From Carpediemonas membranifera (taxonomy: Eukaryota > Fornicata): 64,000 nt of DNA. The stretch covers positions 186,001 to 250,000 of the forward strand of contig JAHDYR010000006.1 in assembly GCA_019828565.1 (NCBI GenBank), given 5' to 3'. Under the pieces are notes generated by a model, which worked only from the letters and a program-made list of their open reading frames with translations, searched no databases and had not been told where the DNA came from. The translations under genes and the position numbers were made by a program. This document shows, piece by piece, positions 28,690-37,806 of this stretch (positions within the stretch are counted from its first letter, which is position 1; every line of letters begins with the position of its first letter).

Positions 28690-29022
28690 TTTTTTTAATA
28701 AATGTTTCAATAGAGGATTTGGCAGCTGGATTGCTCAAGCGTCGGCAGTGTTGTGGTTGTAGGTGCGGCCCTCAGCCTCCCAGCTTCGAACCGACCCACG
28801 CTCTCGGTTCATTGTTTCCTTCACTTGAATGCTCAATGAAAGCATCCCATCATTTGATGATGCGCGCCACAAAAGCTCTCTTTGAATGGTAGCTGGGGTC
28901 GCTAGGACTTTAGCAGTCGTATCCAAGCATTTCGCAGGGTATGAAGCCTAGAATCGGCGGATTTATGTGTCACGTAAATGTGATCTCTTGAGATCTCTTC
29001 AGCACCTTGCGCTTGAGCACAA
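28690..29022. other. 333-bp intergenic stretch, nothing supported
   Basis: It holds the SNARE gene's TAATAAA-like 3' signal at 28697-28703. A 62-codon minus-strand frame (28735-28923) has protein-like composition but no ATG start, so it was not accepted. The remainder is presumably the TrpRS promoter. Confidence 0.4.
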
Positions 29023-30198
29023 ATGGCTGAGACGGACAAGAAAGAGCAGGTTGTTACTCCCTGGGACGTATCTGCCGAGGACCAGATTGATTACAACAAG
29101 CTGATCAACGACTTCGGCTCCCAGCGCATCGATGCCGCTCTCCTGGAGAAGTTCGCCGGAGCTATCGATGTTCCGCTCCACCAGTTCCTCACTCGCGGCA
29201 TCTTCTTCTCCCACAGGGACATGAACCAGTTCTTGACGAACTACATCGCCACCAAGGCCGGTGAGGCTAAGAACGCCTTCTACCTCTACACTGGCCGCGG
29301 CCCTTCGAGCGGCAGCCTCCACATGGGTCACCTGGTCCCCATGCGCTTCACCAAGTGGCTCCAGGATGCCTTGGACATTCCCCTTGTTATCCAGCTCACG
29401 GACGATGAGAAGTTCCTCTGGCGCGACATCGAGTTCGACACGGTGCGCCAGCTGGCCATCGACAACGCCAAGGACATCATCGCCTGTGGTTTCAACCCCG
29501 AGAGGACGTTTATCTTCCGGGACTCGGATTACTACCAGGATATGTATGAAACTATCCTCTCATGCCAGAGAGCCACCACCATGGGCACTTCCAAGGCCGC
29601 CTTCGGGTTCACTGAGGAGAGCAACATCGGCAAGGCCTCGTTCCCTCCTGTCCAAGCCGCCCCTTCCTTCCCCACGGCGTTCCCCCACATCTTTGGCAAG
29701 GACCTCAGCAAGAAGGCCAAGGGCGCGATAACCTGCCTCATCCCCTGCGCGATTGACCAGGACCCCTACTTCCGCCTGTCCAGAGACTATGCGAGCAAGT
29801 TGGGCTGCAACAAGCCGGCCCTGCTCCACTCCGTCTTCCTCCCCTCCCTCGCCGGGGCCGGAACTAAGATGTCAGCCTCGGCCACGGACGGGTCCATCTT
29901 TGTGACGGACTCCATGGACACGATTAAGGCGAAGATCGAGAAGGTCGTGCCTGTCGCCGAGACGGTGGCCGAGGCGGGCGACGACGTGTCGCTCGAGTGG
30001 CTCAAGTTCTTCCTCGAGGACGACGCTGAGTTCAACAAGCTGTGCGAGGACAGGCTGGCTGGTGCTGTCAGCGGTGTGGCCATCAGGGATAGACTCGTCG
30101 CCGTGCTGCAGGACATGGCCGCTGAGTTCCAGGCCAGGCGGGCGGCGGTCACTGACGAGGATGTGGAGAAGTTCTTCAGCAAGAGGAGCCTGTATTGA
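29023..30198 (+). CDS. Tryptophanyl-tRNA synthetase, eukaryotic/archaeal type
   Basis: This 391-residue class I synthetase charges tRNA-Trp. The HIGH equivalent is HMGH (100-103, in YTGRGPSSGSLHMGHLVP), and KMSAS (282-286) is the second ATP-binding motif. RDSDYYQDMYETILSCQRATT and the PCAIDQDPYFRLSRD segment are characteristic of the eukaryotic cytosolic enzyme. The first ~75 residues form the eukaryote-specific extension (DVSAEDQIDYNKLINDFGSQRID); there is no WHEP domain. ATG 29023 matches the normal start of the family. Confidence 0.98.
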   Translation: MAETDKKEQVVTPWDVSAEDQIDYNKLINDFGSQRIDAALLEKFAGAIDVPLHQFLTRGIFFSHRDMNQFLTNYIATKAGEAKNAFYLYTGRGPSSGSLHMGHLVPMRFTKWLQDALDIPLVIQLTDDEKFLWRDIEFDTVRQLAIDNAKDIIACGFNPERTFIFRDSDYYQDMYETILSCQRATTMGTSKAAFGFTEESNIGKASFPPVQAAPSFPTAFPHIFGKDLSKKAKGAITCLIPCAIDQDPYFRLSRDYASKLGCNKPALLHSVFLPSLAGAGTKMSASATDGSIFVTDSMDTIKAKIEKVVPVAETVAEAGDDVSLEWLKFFLEDDAEFNKLCEDRLAGAVSGVAIRDRLVAVLQDMAAEFQARRAAVTDEDVEKFFSKRSLY

Positions 30199-30401
30199 GT
30201 CTCCTGCGGATTAAATGTTTCCTCTTGTGGTGTCGATGTTGTCTGCCCAGGCGTCTCACTACGATCGCCAGTATGCGGGAAATGGATAATAAGTCTTTCG
30301 CACTGCCATGATTCGTGTCGTATACGCTGCTTGATGGTCCAGATAGGCTGAGTAATCAAATTGTCTTTTTGATCGATCGAAATCGAGCCTCGGGGTCAAG
30401 C

Positions 30402-33400
30402 ATGGCGTCTAACACCACAATCACCATAGAGATTGTGGCAAAGACCGTCAAAGAGGTCTTAAGCTCGCTTAACAAGGATAGGTTGCTCGATGAGCACCGT
30501 GTGCGGCAGCAGTTGATAGATGTTGCCGAATCCTACATCCAGAGCTCTATTGCAGGCTCTGACCCGACAGCAGTACTTGATGTACTCTTTCAGATGCCTG
30601 CGTCAAGCAGAACTGCGCACGAGGCTCTTCCTATCATTGCTTGCGCCTTTCTCTACACCATGCCAGTTGTCGACGAGCTGATCACCGACAACGGCGACGC
30701 ATCCGCGCCAGTACCGCTCACACCTACAGCACGGACAACAATAGAGTCGCTCTCGAAGTATGTCAGCACAGCTAAGCGGGCAGCATCCGCCCTGGATGCC
30801 CCGCATACGCCCCTCATTCTTCTGCTCCTCGGGATCATCCTCATGTCCGCAGAGCAGCGCGACGATACTCTCAGCCTTGTAACTAGCGGCTATGACCTCC
30901 TCGAGATCGCTATTGCTGCTGGTGCGTTGAAAATACTGCTCCCCGCTGCCTCGAACTCAGGCCCCGTCGCTCCCCAGTTCCTCCGCTTCCTCCGCCTCGC
31001 CCTGCTCTCTTTCGACATCGAGTCTATCCCCCAGTGGCCAGTGTGGGTGGCGTCTTTTGCTGCAGTCGTCCCAGCCGACCCCACCGGCACTGTCGCGACC
31101 TCATCGCTGTTCTCTGATACCATGAACGTCTGCTGGTCGGTCTACCCGCAAGACCCCGCCCCTGTGTGCCGCATGGTGGCTGCCGCACTCAGCGCTGCCG
31201 CCACTGCCGCCGACGTGGAGGCTCTCTTGACCCGACTCGACGCAGTCGAGACTCTGACTGTGCAGTTTACGCCATCATCACCCGCCCGGCCTGTAATCTC
31301 CACTGCCTCCGAGTCCGAGGTCGTCTCCGGAGCAGAGCAGCGCATCGCCGGCATCGACGTGCCAGAGGGCTGTGTCGGCGTCGTGTCGGACGGCAGCGCG
31401 GACTTCGACCACGACCAGGCGAAGAACATCACGTGGCATGTGCCCCACTCATTCTGGTCCGCGCTGGCCTCGAGCTGGGCAGCCCACCCCGTGCCTGTGG
31501 CCATCGTCCTGCACGCACTGGCATCGTCACAGCTTGCCCGCCGCTCCCTGCTCTACCGCGTGGCTGATAAGCTGACCGGTCACCCCGACGTCGGGATTGT
31601 CATGACCCGGCTGGCATCACAGGCAGCGGAGTCCTCGGACAACGAGCTTCGCGCCGCTGCACTCAACGCGCTTGCCTCGCTTGCTCAACGGGAGCCGCTC
31701 GTCGCCCACAACCGACTCAGCCAGACAGCGTACATGCGGTCACTCTCAGCTGCCTTCAGAGACCACCGCTGCCCCGCCTCCGTCCGCCAGTCGTTCGTCC
31801 GTCTTGTGGGGGCCGTCATCCCGTATACCGCGGTCTCCCCAGCCTCACAGGCCCCGTCTCTGTCCGTTAGCGCACGCGTGATGAGCCAGACAGTGCTCGG
31901 TAGCTTCCACCAGCGCCAGACTATGCGAGAGACTCAGTCTCGACTCGGGGCACAGTCTGGTGTCAATTCAACTCTGCGGCGGAGTCAATCCGTCATTCTC
32001 GGCAACTCATCGGCGAACGACCACTGGATCCCAGCCATGCGAGCCATGCTCGGCATGCTCGTAGACTTCGGCAAGGCCATCACTGCCATCGCGCCCCCAC
32101 CGGCTCAGGTGAAGGTTCTCAAGGCAATCGTGGATCTGATACGCCAGTCGACCACACACGTGGGTGACATGCCGAGCCCCCAGTCCCGTCTGACGTCGAC
32201 CATGCTCACCGACCCCGGTTTGATTATCTCACTGATCCACCTCAGCCTGCTCACCCCCACGACCTCCGAGGACACCGCATTTATCGTGTCCTGCCTCGAT
32301 TTACTTACCGCCCTTGCCTGGTGCAGCGAGGGCTCTCCCGTGCCCGCCGTAGTCGGCACCCACTCCTTCCAGGTCGGCCACGCCAAGGGCCCCGTTACAG
32401 CCGTAGTCGCGCTCCTCGAGACGGCATACGCCACGCCATCCCAGGAGATCGCCCAGAGTGTGCTCGGTCTCCTCAACGCATGTGTGAGCACGGGATCGGG
32501 GCTGCAGGGCATCACAAGAGCCGCCTGTCTCACGCTGTCGATGCTGCTCGAGTCCCTCGTGGAGAAGGGCTCGCCGCTCATTGCCGACGCCTTGGCCCTC
32601 ATAGCAAGACTCACAGCGCACGCACCGGCCGTCACAGCCAACCTCTTGCTCGTGACAGGCCCCATTCCGGATCACCACAAGGAGACGTTCGGGACTGGGG
32701 CGATGAGTAAGTCTATGCCGGTCGTCGTAGCGTCGGTGTATACGGTTTTGGCAAAGGCTGACCAGTTTGTGCTCGACAGCTCCGAGGACCGCACTGCTCT
32801 GGCCGCCGCCTTCGCCTTGGCGCTTGCCCTGCGGTTCCTCGACACGATCCAGGGTCGGCCGAAGCTCTCGAAATTGGGTGATATCCTTGTGAAATTGATC
32901 AAGACTCATGCCGACCACAAACCGTCAGATTCCGGCATTGTATCAGATTCCATCCTCCGGGCAGACATGTCTGTGTCCGCGGCGGTCACACTCCGCTCGG
33001 CCATGCTCTTTGTGATCAAGGCAAGACAGGCGAACCACGACGCCTCCGCCGTTATTACGGCCCTCGCCACCTCGCACCGGATTGTCGAGAATCTCAAGCC
33101 GGGCAACCCAGACCCTACCGCCAACCTCTTTGCAGCCCTGTGTCTCCAGAAGGGGGTCGCCCCCGCCGTGTTTCGGACCCACCCGGCCACAGCGACGGGG
33201 TTGCTGTCCGAGGAGTATCTCGACGGTGTTATCCACCTGCCCAGCGCTGCTATGGCCTTCAGCCTCGAATCCGACGGCGAGCTTGACTCCGGCAGCGCCT
33301 TCCCCCCCGGAGACATCCCCGACGAGTTCGACATGACCGTCGAGGACTACCTGGACGCCGCCCTCGACGTCAGAGGGATGTTCGCGCCAAGAGATACTGA

Positions 33401-34634
33401 CCTGCTCGCATCTAAGACCCTCGCCCAGAGCGCCATGACATTTGCCGCGGTCAACGGCATCGACCCAACTCACGCGGCGCGGCTCCTGACCTATGTGGCC
33501 TCATTTACTAACCTTAGGCGGTACACTGCTGTCGCATACGCGGACCTCGTCTCCTCGGTCAGCTCCGCTATGCATATGGCCGTGGTGAGCTCACCGTCTT
33601 CAGTTGATGAGCAGGCCGCCGCGTCTCTGGTCGCTGCGTCGTGCAGGTTTGCCCAGTATATCGCCCAATCGCGGCCAGACGTCTCTGCCGACTCCAGACT
33701 CGCCGCGCTCGATTTTGGCCCCGCCTGGGTCGAGTCATCCGGAGTCGCCTCCCTGGTGGGAACGATCCAGCCCATCTCTGCGGCCATATGCGCCACGACT
33801 AAACGGGCCACCGCACCCGAGGCGGCAGATCCTCTCGTATCTACTGCCAGATCTATTGTATCTATTTCGCTCGACCACATCACGTCTGCTCTTGTGGAGA
33901 TGCTTCTCTTCCCCGCCTCTTCGATCGCCGCACAGCTCAAGAAGCTCAAGAAGACCATACCCGACTCCACCGCAGAGTCGATCGTCGTCGTCCTGCGCAC
34001 TTTAGTCGAGGCCATCGGCGAGGTGGATGAGGTCGACCGCGTTGTCCTCATGTCCGCATCCCAGAACGCCCTGGCGATCGCCCACGCAGGTGTCGTCAGT
34101 CCCGATCTTCTCGGGCCAATATCAAATTTGATTGCACTTCAGCCAGAATCAAAGATCGTCTCGCTTGCGTTGAGTCTGTTGTATGAACTTGTCGCCCCAT
34201 CCCGCATGGGAGTCATCGTAGCATGTCTGGAGGCTATTAGCGCACAGCATCTCGAGGCCGACAAGCTCGACATCGCTGCCCAGTCGCTTCTTATCATCGA
34301 AAGGGCGCGACAGACCGGGCATGAGCTCGACGAGGCTAGTGTCCGCGTGATTGTCTCGATCGCCGCAGATCTCACGGCCGAGATGGCCAAGGGCCCCTCC
34401 ACGCGGGCCTCCAAGAGTCTCCGCACTGCAATCAGCCTTCTGCTGCCGCTGCTCGCCGTCCTCTCGAACCAAGTCGTTCAGTCAGTCTACTCCACTGAGA
34501 TGCGGCGTAGCGTCGACTCTCTCTACAACGCGGTCCTGAAGGCAGTGCTTGGTGACCCCGGCAAGTGGCTCGGCGACCGGGGTGAGGCGCTTGAACTCGT
34601 CAAAACCTGGTGCAAGGGTCAGTCGGAGTCATGA
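30402..34634 (+). CDS. Very large alpha-solenoid (HEAT/ARM-like) protein, unknown family
   Basis: This 1410-residue protein is composed almost wholly of alternating amphipathic helices rich in Ala, Leu and Val (for example PLIADALALIARLTAHAPA and ALAAAFALALALRFLD). That fits a long HEAT/ARM-type superhelix. A polar stretch near ~510-555 (RETQSRLGAQSGVNSTLRRSQ) and an acidic one near ~970-1000 probably are loops. No catalytic motif or membrane segment appears. Size and composition would suit a nuclear-pore inner-ring scaffold of the Nup192/205 type, an importin-like carrier or a trafficking scaffold. None is supported by a diagnostic motif. ATG 30402 (MASNTTITIEIV) is used because the longer frame starts with GTG. 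Confidence 0.85.
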   Translation: MASNTTITIEIVAKTVKEVLSSLNKDRLLDEHRVRQQLIDVAESYIQSSIAGSDPTAVLDVLFQMPASSRTAHEALPIIACAFLYTMPVVDELITDNGDASAPVPLTPTARTTIESLSKYVSTAKRAASALDAPHTPLILLLLGIILMSAEQRDDTLSLVTSGYDLLEIAIAAGALKILLPAASNSGPVAPQFLRFLRLALLSFDIESIPQWPVWVASFAAVVPADPTGTVATSSLFSDTMNVCWSVYPQDPAPVCRMVAAALSAAATAADVEALLTRLDAVETLTVQFTPSSPARPVISTASESEVVSGAEQRIAGIDVPEGCVGVVSDGSADFDHDQAKNITWHVPHSFWSALASSWAAHPVPVAIVLHALASSQLARRSLLYRVADKLTGHPDVGIVMTRLASQAAESSDNELRAAALNALASLAQREPLVAHNRLSQTAYMRSLSAAFRDHRCPASVRQSFVRLVGAVIPYTAVSPASQAPSLSVSARVMSQTVLGSFHQRQTMRETQSRLGAQSGVNSTLRRSQSVILGNSSANDHWIPAMRAMLGMLVDFGKAITAIAPPPAQVKVLKAIVDLIRQSTTHVGDMPSPQSRLTSTMLTDPGLIISLIHLSLLTPTTSEDTAFIVSCLDLLTALAWCSEGSPVPAVVGTHSFQVGHAKGPVTAVVALLETAYATPSQEIAQSVLGLLNACVSTGSGLQGITRAACLTLSMLLESLVEKGSPLIADALALIARLTAHAPAVTANLLLVTGPIPDHHKETFGTGAMSKSMPVVVASVYTVLAKADQFVLDSSEDRTALAAAFALALALRFLDTIQGRPKLSKLGDILVKLIKTHADHKPSDSGIVSDSILRADMSVSAAVTLRSAMLFVIKARQANHDASAVITALATSHRIVENLKPGNPDPTANLFAALCLQKGVAPAVFRTHPATATGLLSEEYLDGVIHLPSAAMAFSLESDGELDSGSAFPPGDIPDEFDMTVEDYLDAALDVRGMFAPRDTDLLASKTLAQSAMTFAAVNGIDPTHAARLLTYVASFTNLRRYTAVAYADLVSSVSSAMHMAVVSSPSSVDEQAAASLVAASCRFAQYIAQSRPDVSADSRLAALDFGPAWVESSGVASLVGTIQPISAAICATTKRATAPEAADPLVSTARSIVSISLDHITSALVEMLLFPASSIAAQLKKLKKTIPDSTAESIVVVLRTLVEAIGEVDEVDRVVLMSASQNALAIAHAGVVSPDLLGPISNLIALQPESKIVSLALSLLYELVAPSRMGVIVACLEAISAQHLEADKLDIAAQSLLIIERARQTGHELDEASVRVIVSIAADLTAEMAKGPSTRASKSLRTAISLLLPLLAVLSNQVVQSVYSTEMRRSVDSLYNAVLKAVLGDPGKWLGDRGEALELVKTWCKGQSES

Positions 34635-34710
34635 AAGTCCGGCGGTCCAGAATAAAGCTTGGCTTAGTGTTGAGAGACTAGTTTACATCATCATCGTCAT
34701 CGTTGTCATC

Positions 34711-36018
34711 CTAGAGTGCGTTAAACCCGTCATGGATCAGATTCACCGACACCAGCAGCTTGCCGTCGACACACCACTCATTCATGTCGTCGAGATCAAG
34801 GACAACGCGGCCGACAGCACTGGAGAGCCCCTCTGTACCGACAAAGTCCGTCCTTGACCCGAATGTAAACCCGTGATCGCACTTCAGACGCCAGAAGCCG
34901 TGGATGCCGCCGGGAACTGAGATAGAGACGCCCATCTGGTGGACGCCGGCCATCGACAGCGGGGCGAGCACGGAGTGGGCCCGGGCTTCGGCGGGGGGCA
35001 GCCGGACGAGGGCCAGACCAAGCTGGCGGGCCCTGGTGAGGGTGACCGAGAGCTGGAGGAGGGAGCCGGCGAATACGAAGGGCTCGAGAGACTCCTGCTG
35101 GCCGGCACTGAGCATGTGGAGCTTGGAGAAGGCGAACGACCGGCGCATGTTGTCTCTCGAGGCACGGCCGCCTGCCAGGACGATGGCATGGCTGCGGTAG
35201 GCTGTGAATATGTCCTCCTCGTTGATCACGGCGTCTCTGGCGACGAGCTCGAGCTCTTCTGGAGTCATCCAGTCGAGTCGGACGGACAAGAAGGCCTTTG
35301 TCAGCATCTCCCGGAGAGTGGAAGGTCCACGTCCACCAAGATAGTTGCGGAGCTCAGAAATGGACTCGCCGCAGCCTATCTGGCCCTGGGCGTATGAAAT
35401 GAGGAAGGAATACCGGTCGAACTCGGTCGGGACGTAGCAGTCGTCGCTCGTGATCGCCTCGAGGACTACGGCGAATGGGAGCGCGTCCACCACCTCGTCA
35501 GGAAGGTTATAGAGGGTCTGAAGTACGAAATATGCGGCGAATTGCTTGAGAGTGCTGCCGATCGTTAGTTCGGTTTCTTCAACGAAATTGAGCCCATCGC
35601 TGATCGTCGAAGACGTCAGTGAGTTGTAGAAGTCAGAGACGCAGAGCTGGACGAGATCGTCGACTCCAAAGAAGTCTGCGGTGGAAATAACTTCGAGGAG
35701 TATGGAAAACGTGGCGAGACAATCTGTCCGTGTCCTGAAGTGAAAATCGTCGTGCATGTACTCGATAAGGTGATATAGGCTTGTGGCGGTGATATATTTC
35801 TCCTTCAAAACGAGCAAACCGCGGGAAACCTCGGGCTCACCGGGGCTGGAGGACCATGTGGAGTTGAATTTGCTGATAAAGAAGGGATAACGTTGCAGTA
35901 TGCGCTTATTCGCATAAAACTCGCGGGCAAACGCTACAAGCGTGAAGTCGCGCTGAATCACACCGGTCATGAATGCCGAATTGTGCAGTTTTAGCAGTGT
36001 TGCGCAGTATAAACACAT
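34711..36018 (-). CDS. BTB-domain protein
   Basis: Up to 435 residues. After a short lead, FTLVAFAREFYANKRILQRYPFF, then YITATSLYHLIEYMHDDFHF and LLEVISTADFFGVDDLVQLC form a BTB/POZ fold (~20-140). The last part is the typical 'A-x-FF-x-V-xx-L' helix. A BACK-like helical region follows (~150-280). The C-terminal ~130 residues are beta-rich (GGIHGFWRLKCDHGFTFGS, RVVLDLDDMNEWCVDGKLL), unlike kelch or MATH repeats. BTB proteins usually dimerise and may act as CUL3 adaptors, but nothing here proves that. ATG 36018 lies inside a perfect inverted repeat; ATG 35970 (MTGVIQRDF) is an alternative start outside it. Confidence 0.75.
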   Translation of the reverse strand: MCLYCATLLKLHNSAFMTGVIQRDFTLVAFAREFYANKRILQRYPFFISKFNSTWSSSPGEPEVSRGLLVLKEKYITATSLYHLIEYMHDDFHFRTRTDCLATFSILLEVISTADFFGVDDLVQLCVSDFYNSLTSSTISDGLNFVEETELTIGSTLKQFAAYFVLQTLYNLPDEVVDALPFAVVLEAITSDDCYVPTEFDRYSFLISYAQGQIGCGESISELRNYLGGRGPSTLREMLTKAFLSVRLDWMTPEELELVARDAVINEEDIFTAYRSHAIVLAGGRASRDNMRRSFAFSKLHMLSAGQQESLEPFVFAGSLLQLSVTLTRARQLGLALVRLPPAEARAHSVLAPLSMAGVHQMGVSISVPGGIHGFWRLKCDHGFTFGSRTDFVGTEGLSSAVGRVVLDLDDMNEWCVDGKLLVSVNLIHDGFNAL

Positions 36019-36071
36019 TGATCGTCGATGTGCTATTGAAGGGTCCAACAATGTGTTTATACTGCGCAACA
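35998..36071. repeat. Perfect 23-bp inverted repeat between divergent genes
   Basis: Arms 35998-36020 and 36049-36071 are exact reverse complements, separated by 28 bp. Each contains AGTATAAACACAT, read inward. Both divergent frames start inside the arms, so each predicted product begins with the same heptapeptide MCLYCAT. It could be a duplicated promoter/start region, a palindromic regulatory site or the trace of an inverted duplication. Confidence 0.9.
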
Positions 36072-36275
36072 GTGGTTATCTCGAATGCTGGAGAATACAG
36101 GATGGACGGATTCGGACGCCTGCTCCAGATCCTCAAGCGTCATAATGAGGATGTGAACGGCAAGTGGGCCCGAGACCGCATGCTGGGAGACATCGCGGCG
36201 TCTCTCATCCGGGACAACTACACCATCTTCAACGTCTACCGGGGCCAGGTGGGGGCTGCTTCGGCGGCCATCTAA
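36051..36275 (+). CDS. Short hypothetical protein starting in an inverted repeat
   Basis: A 74-codon frame starts MCLYCATVVISNAGEYRMDG inside the inverted-repeat arm and continues MDGFGRLLQILKRHNEDVNG, then DRMLGDIAASLIRDNYTIFN, which looks like folded helical protein. It stops nine bases into the second 87-bp repeat (VGAASAAI). ATG 36102 would give a 57-residue product. No family is recognised. It may be the remaining 5' part of a gene truncated when the repeat arrived. Confidence 0.4.
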   Translation: MCLYCATVVISNAGEYRMDGFGRLLQILKRHNEDVNGKWARDRMLGDIAASLIRDNYTIFNVYRGQVGAASAAI

Positions 36276-36353
36276 CCAGGCTTAACAAGTCACCTCATGC
36301 CGCGCGGGGCGCGGTTTTGCTGCTGTTTACGGGAGCGTGTATAAATTGAGTTT
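36267..36353 (+). repeat. 87-bp dispersed repeat, copy 2
   Basis: 84 of 87 bases match the reverse complement of 17995-18081. Its left end falls within the last codons of the short upstream frame and it ends ~100 bp before the 3' end of RAE1. Like copy 1, it lies behind the 3' end of a convergently oriented gene, not in front of a coding start. Confidence 0.9.
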
Positions 36354-36450
36354 TAGCGTCTAAGGCTACAACGCTCGTCACGACCGCCGGGGAATCCCAA
36401 CTCCAGGTCCCCACATGCCCCAGTCCCTCAATCGTCAAAATAATAATACT

Positions 36451-37494
36451 TTACTGAGTTGCCGTGTGCTCAGGCCTGAGCGGCTGTAGGAAGATCTCCC
36501 CGACCTTAGCCTGCGGCGCGTACTCGTATCCCTTGTGCCAGTCATACCCCTGGGCGTACGCCAGGATGTTCCCCTGAGCATTGATCGCCATGGCCGTGAT
36601 GGGCTGCCGGTTAGGGGTCTGGAACGAGTGGATCGACTTTGGCTGGTAAATGTCCCAGCTAGCCCAGCGCCCATCTGACCCGGCCGTGAACATCGTCTTG
36701 TGCTGGGTCGGGTGCGCGGCGACACAGTTCACCTGGTACGTGATGGAGGCTTGCATGTCGCGGTGGGATTTGAACGTGAAGCTCTCCTTCTTACCCTGCG
36801 GCTTTCTGGTGAAGTAGCTAGTCGTCTGCTTGGTCGTCTGAACGTCCTGAACTCCACACCGGCCAGTCGAGTTGCCGTAGCAGATCTTTTCAGTGTTCGC
36901 GTTGATTCCTATGCACGTGATCATCTCGGTCATGGCGCTCTCGAAGTCCTGGAACGGCGTGTTTGGGTTCCTGATGTCGTACACCATGAAGCGCGACTTG
37001 ATGTTCACGGCGCGCGGCTCGAGGGCAGCGACGACGTAGTTACCCTTCTGATCAAGGTCCACAACTCGCTGGGCCAGGGTCGTTTTAAGTTGCTGGCGGG
37101 GTGCGCGCCAGTCCCAGAAGGCGAGGCTGCGGTCCCAGGAGCCGGACACCAGCATGTTGAACTCCTTGACGTACTTGATGCCGATGACACCGTCTCCGTG
37201 CTGGCCGACGTCGCGGGACTGCTGGGAGGCGAGGTCCCAGACCTTGATGGACTTGTCTGTCGAGCATGTGAAAACTTGGGCGCCGTCCACAGCGTTGAAG
37301 CAGACGTCCATGATGGGCTCGGGATGCCTCATTTCAAGCTTGGAGGATGCTTGGCCGGAGCCATCAACCATGAAGCAGCGCCCAACGGTGTCCCACGATC
37401 CTACTGCAAATATATTCTGAGATGGATGCCAATCAATGGAAGTGACGGTATCGGCTGATGACTGCTGTACTTTGATTGCTGGATCCGTCTGCAT
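36451..37494 (-). CDS. RAE1: mRNA export factor RAE1/Gle2, WD40
   Basis: This 347-residue protein folds as a seven-bladed propeller in the RAE1/BUB3 family. Signature stretches include SIDWHPSQNIFAVGSWDTVGRC, VSGSWDRSLAFWDWR, a FTFKSHRD segment, VNCVAAHPTQHKTMFTAGSDG and ending AYAQGYDWHKGYEY. The YDWxKGxE motif and GSDGxxxxWD separate RAE1 from BUB3. It binds the GLEBS motif of Nup98-type nucleoporins and helps mRNA export. Blade 2 lacks the usual DG at one turn but the fold is complete. It diverges from VPS52 across 312 bp. Confidence 0.93.
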   Translation of the reverse strand: MQTDPAIKVQQSSADTVTSIDWHPSQNIFAVGSWDTVGRCFMVDGSGQASSKLEMRHPEPIMDVCFNAVDGAQVFTCSTDKSIKVWDLASQQSRDVGQHGDGVIGIKYVKEFNMLVSGSWDRSLAFWDWRAPRQQLKTTLAQRVVDLDQKGNYVVAALEPRAVNIKSRFMVYDIRNPNTPFQDFESAMTEMITCIGINANTEKICYGNSTGRCGVQDVQTTKQTTSYFTRKPQGKKESFTFKSHRDMQASITYQVNCVAAHPTQHKTMFTAGSDGRWASWDIYQPKSIHSFQTPNRQPITAMAINAQGNILAYAQGYDWHKGYEYAPQAKVGEIFLQPLRPEHTATQ

Positions 37495-37806
37495 TATGTC
37501 CTTGCGAAGCGCAGTTACCTCGTTTCAGCGATGCAGCCTCGTACAGCGGTGCAGTTTTGCCCTGGTTTGCTATCTGGATCATGCCTTGGCCTTCTCGAGC
37601 TCGCATGTCTGACCACAGCCCGCTGATCGTCATCCACTTCCAGCTGCCTTTGAGACTTAGCATTCTCTGCCTCGAAGCCCCAAGATTTGATGTGAATAGT
37701 AAACGGACACAGTCTGCCCCAATCCGGTGTCTTGGGGATGGACCTGCTGCCTCGTTGACCCAGGGTGACCGACTGTGCAGGTTTGGGCCACGAAAGTTGA
37801 CAACGG
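37495..37806. promoter_or_regulatory. 312-bp divergent promoter region, RAE1 / VPS52
   Basis: The two genes start 312 bp apart on opposite strands, so this stretch must carry both promoters. No repeat, palindrome or TATA-like box stands out, and there is no convincing frame. Confidence 0.4.

Noticed and set aside
28735-28923. 62-codon minus-strand frame with protein-like composition
   Set aside because: No ATG start, no domain and no sensible splice to an upstream ATG.
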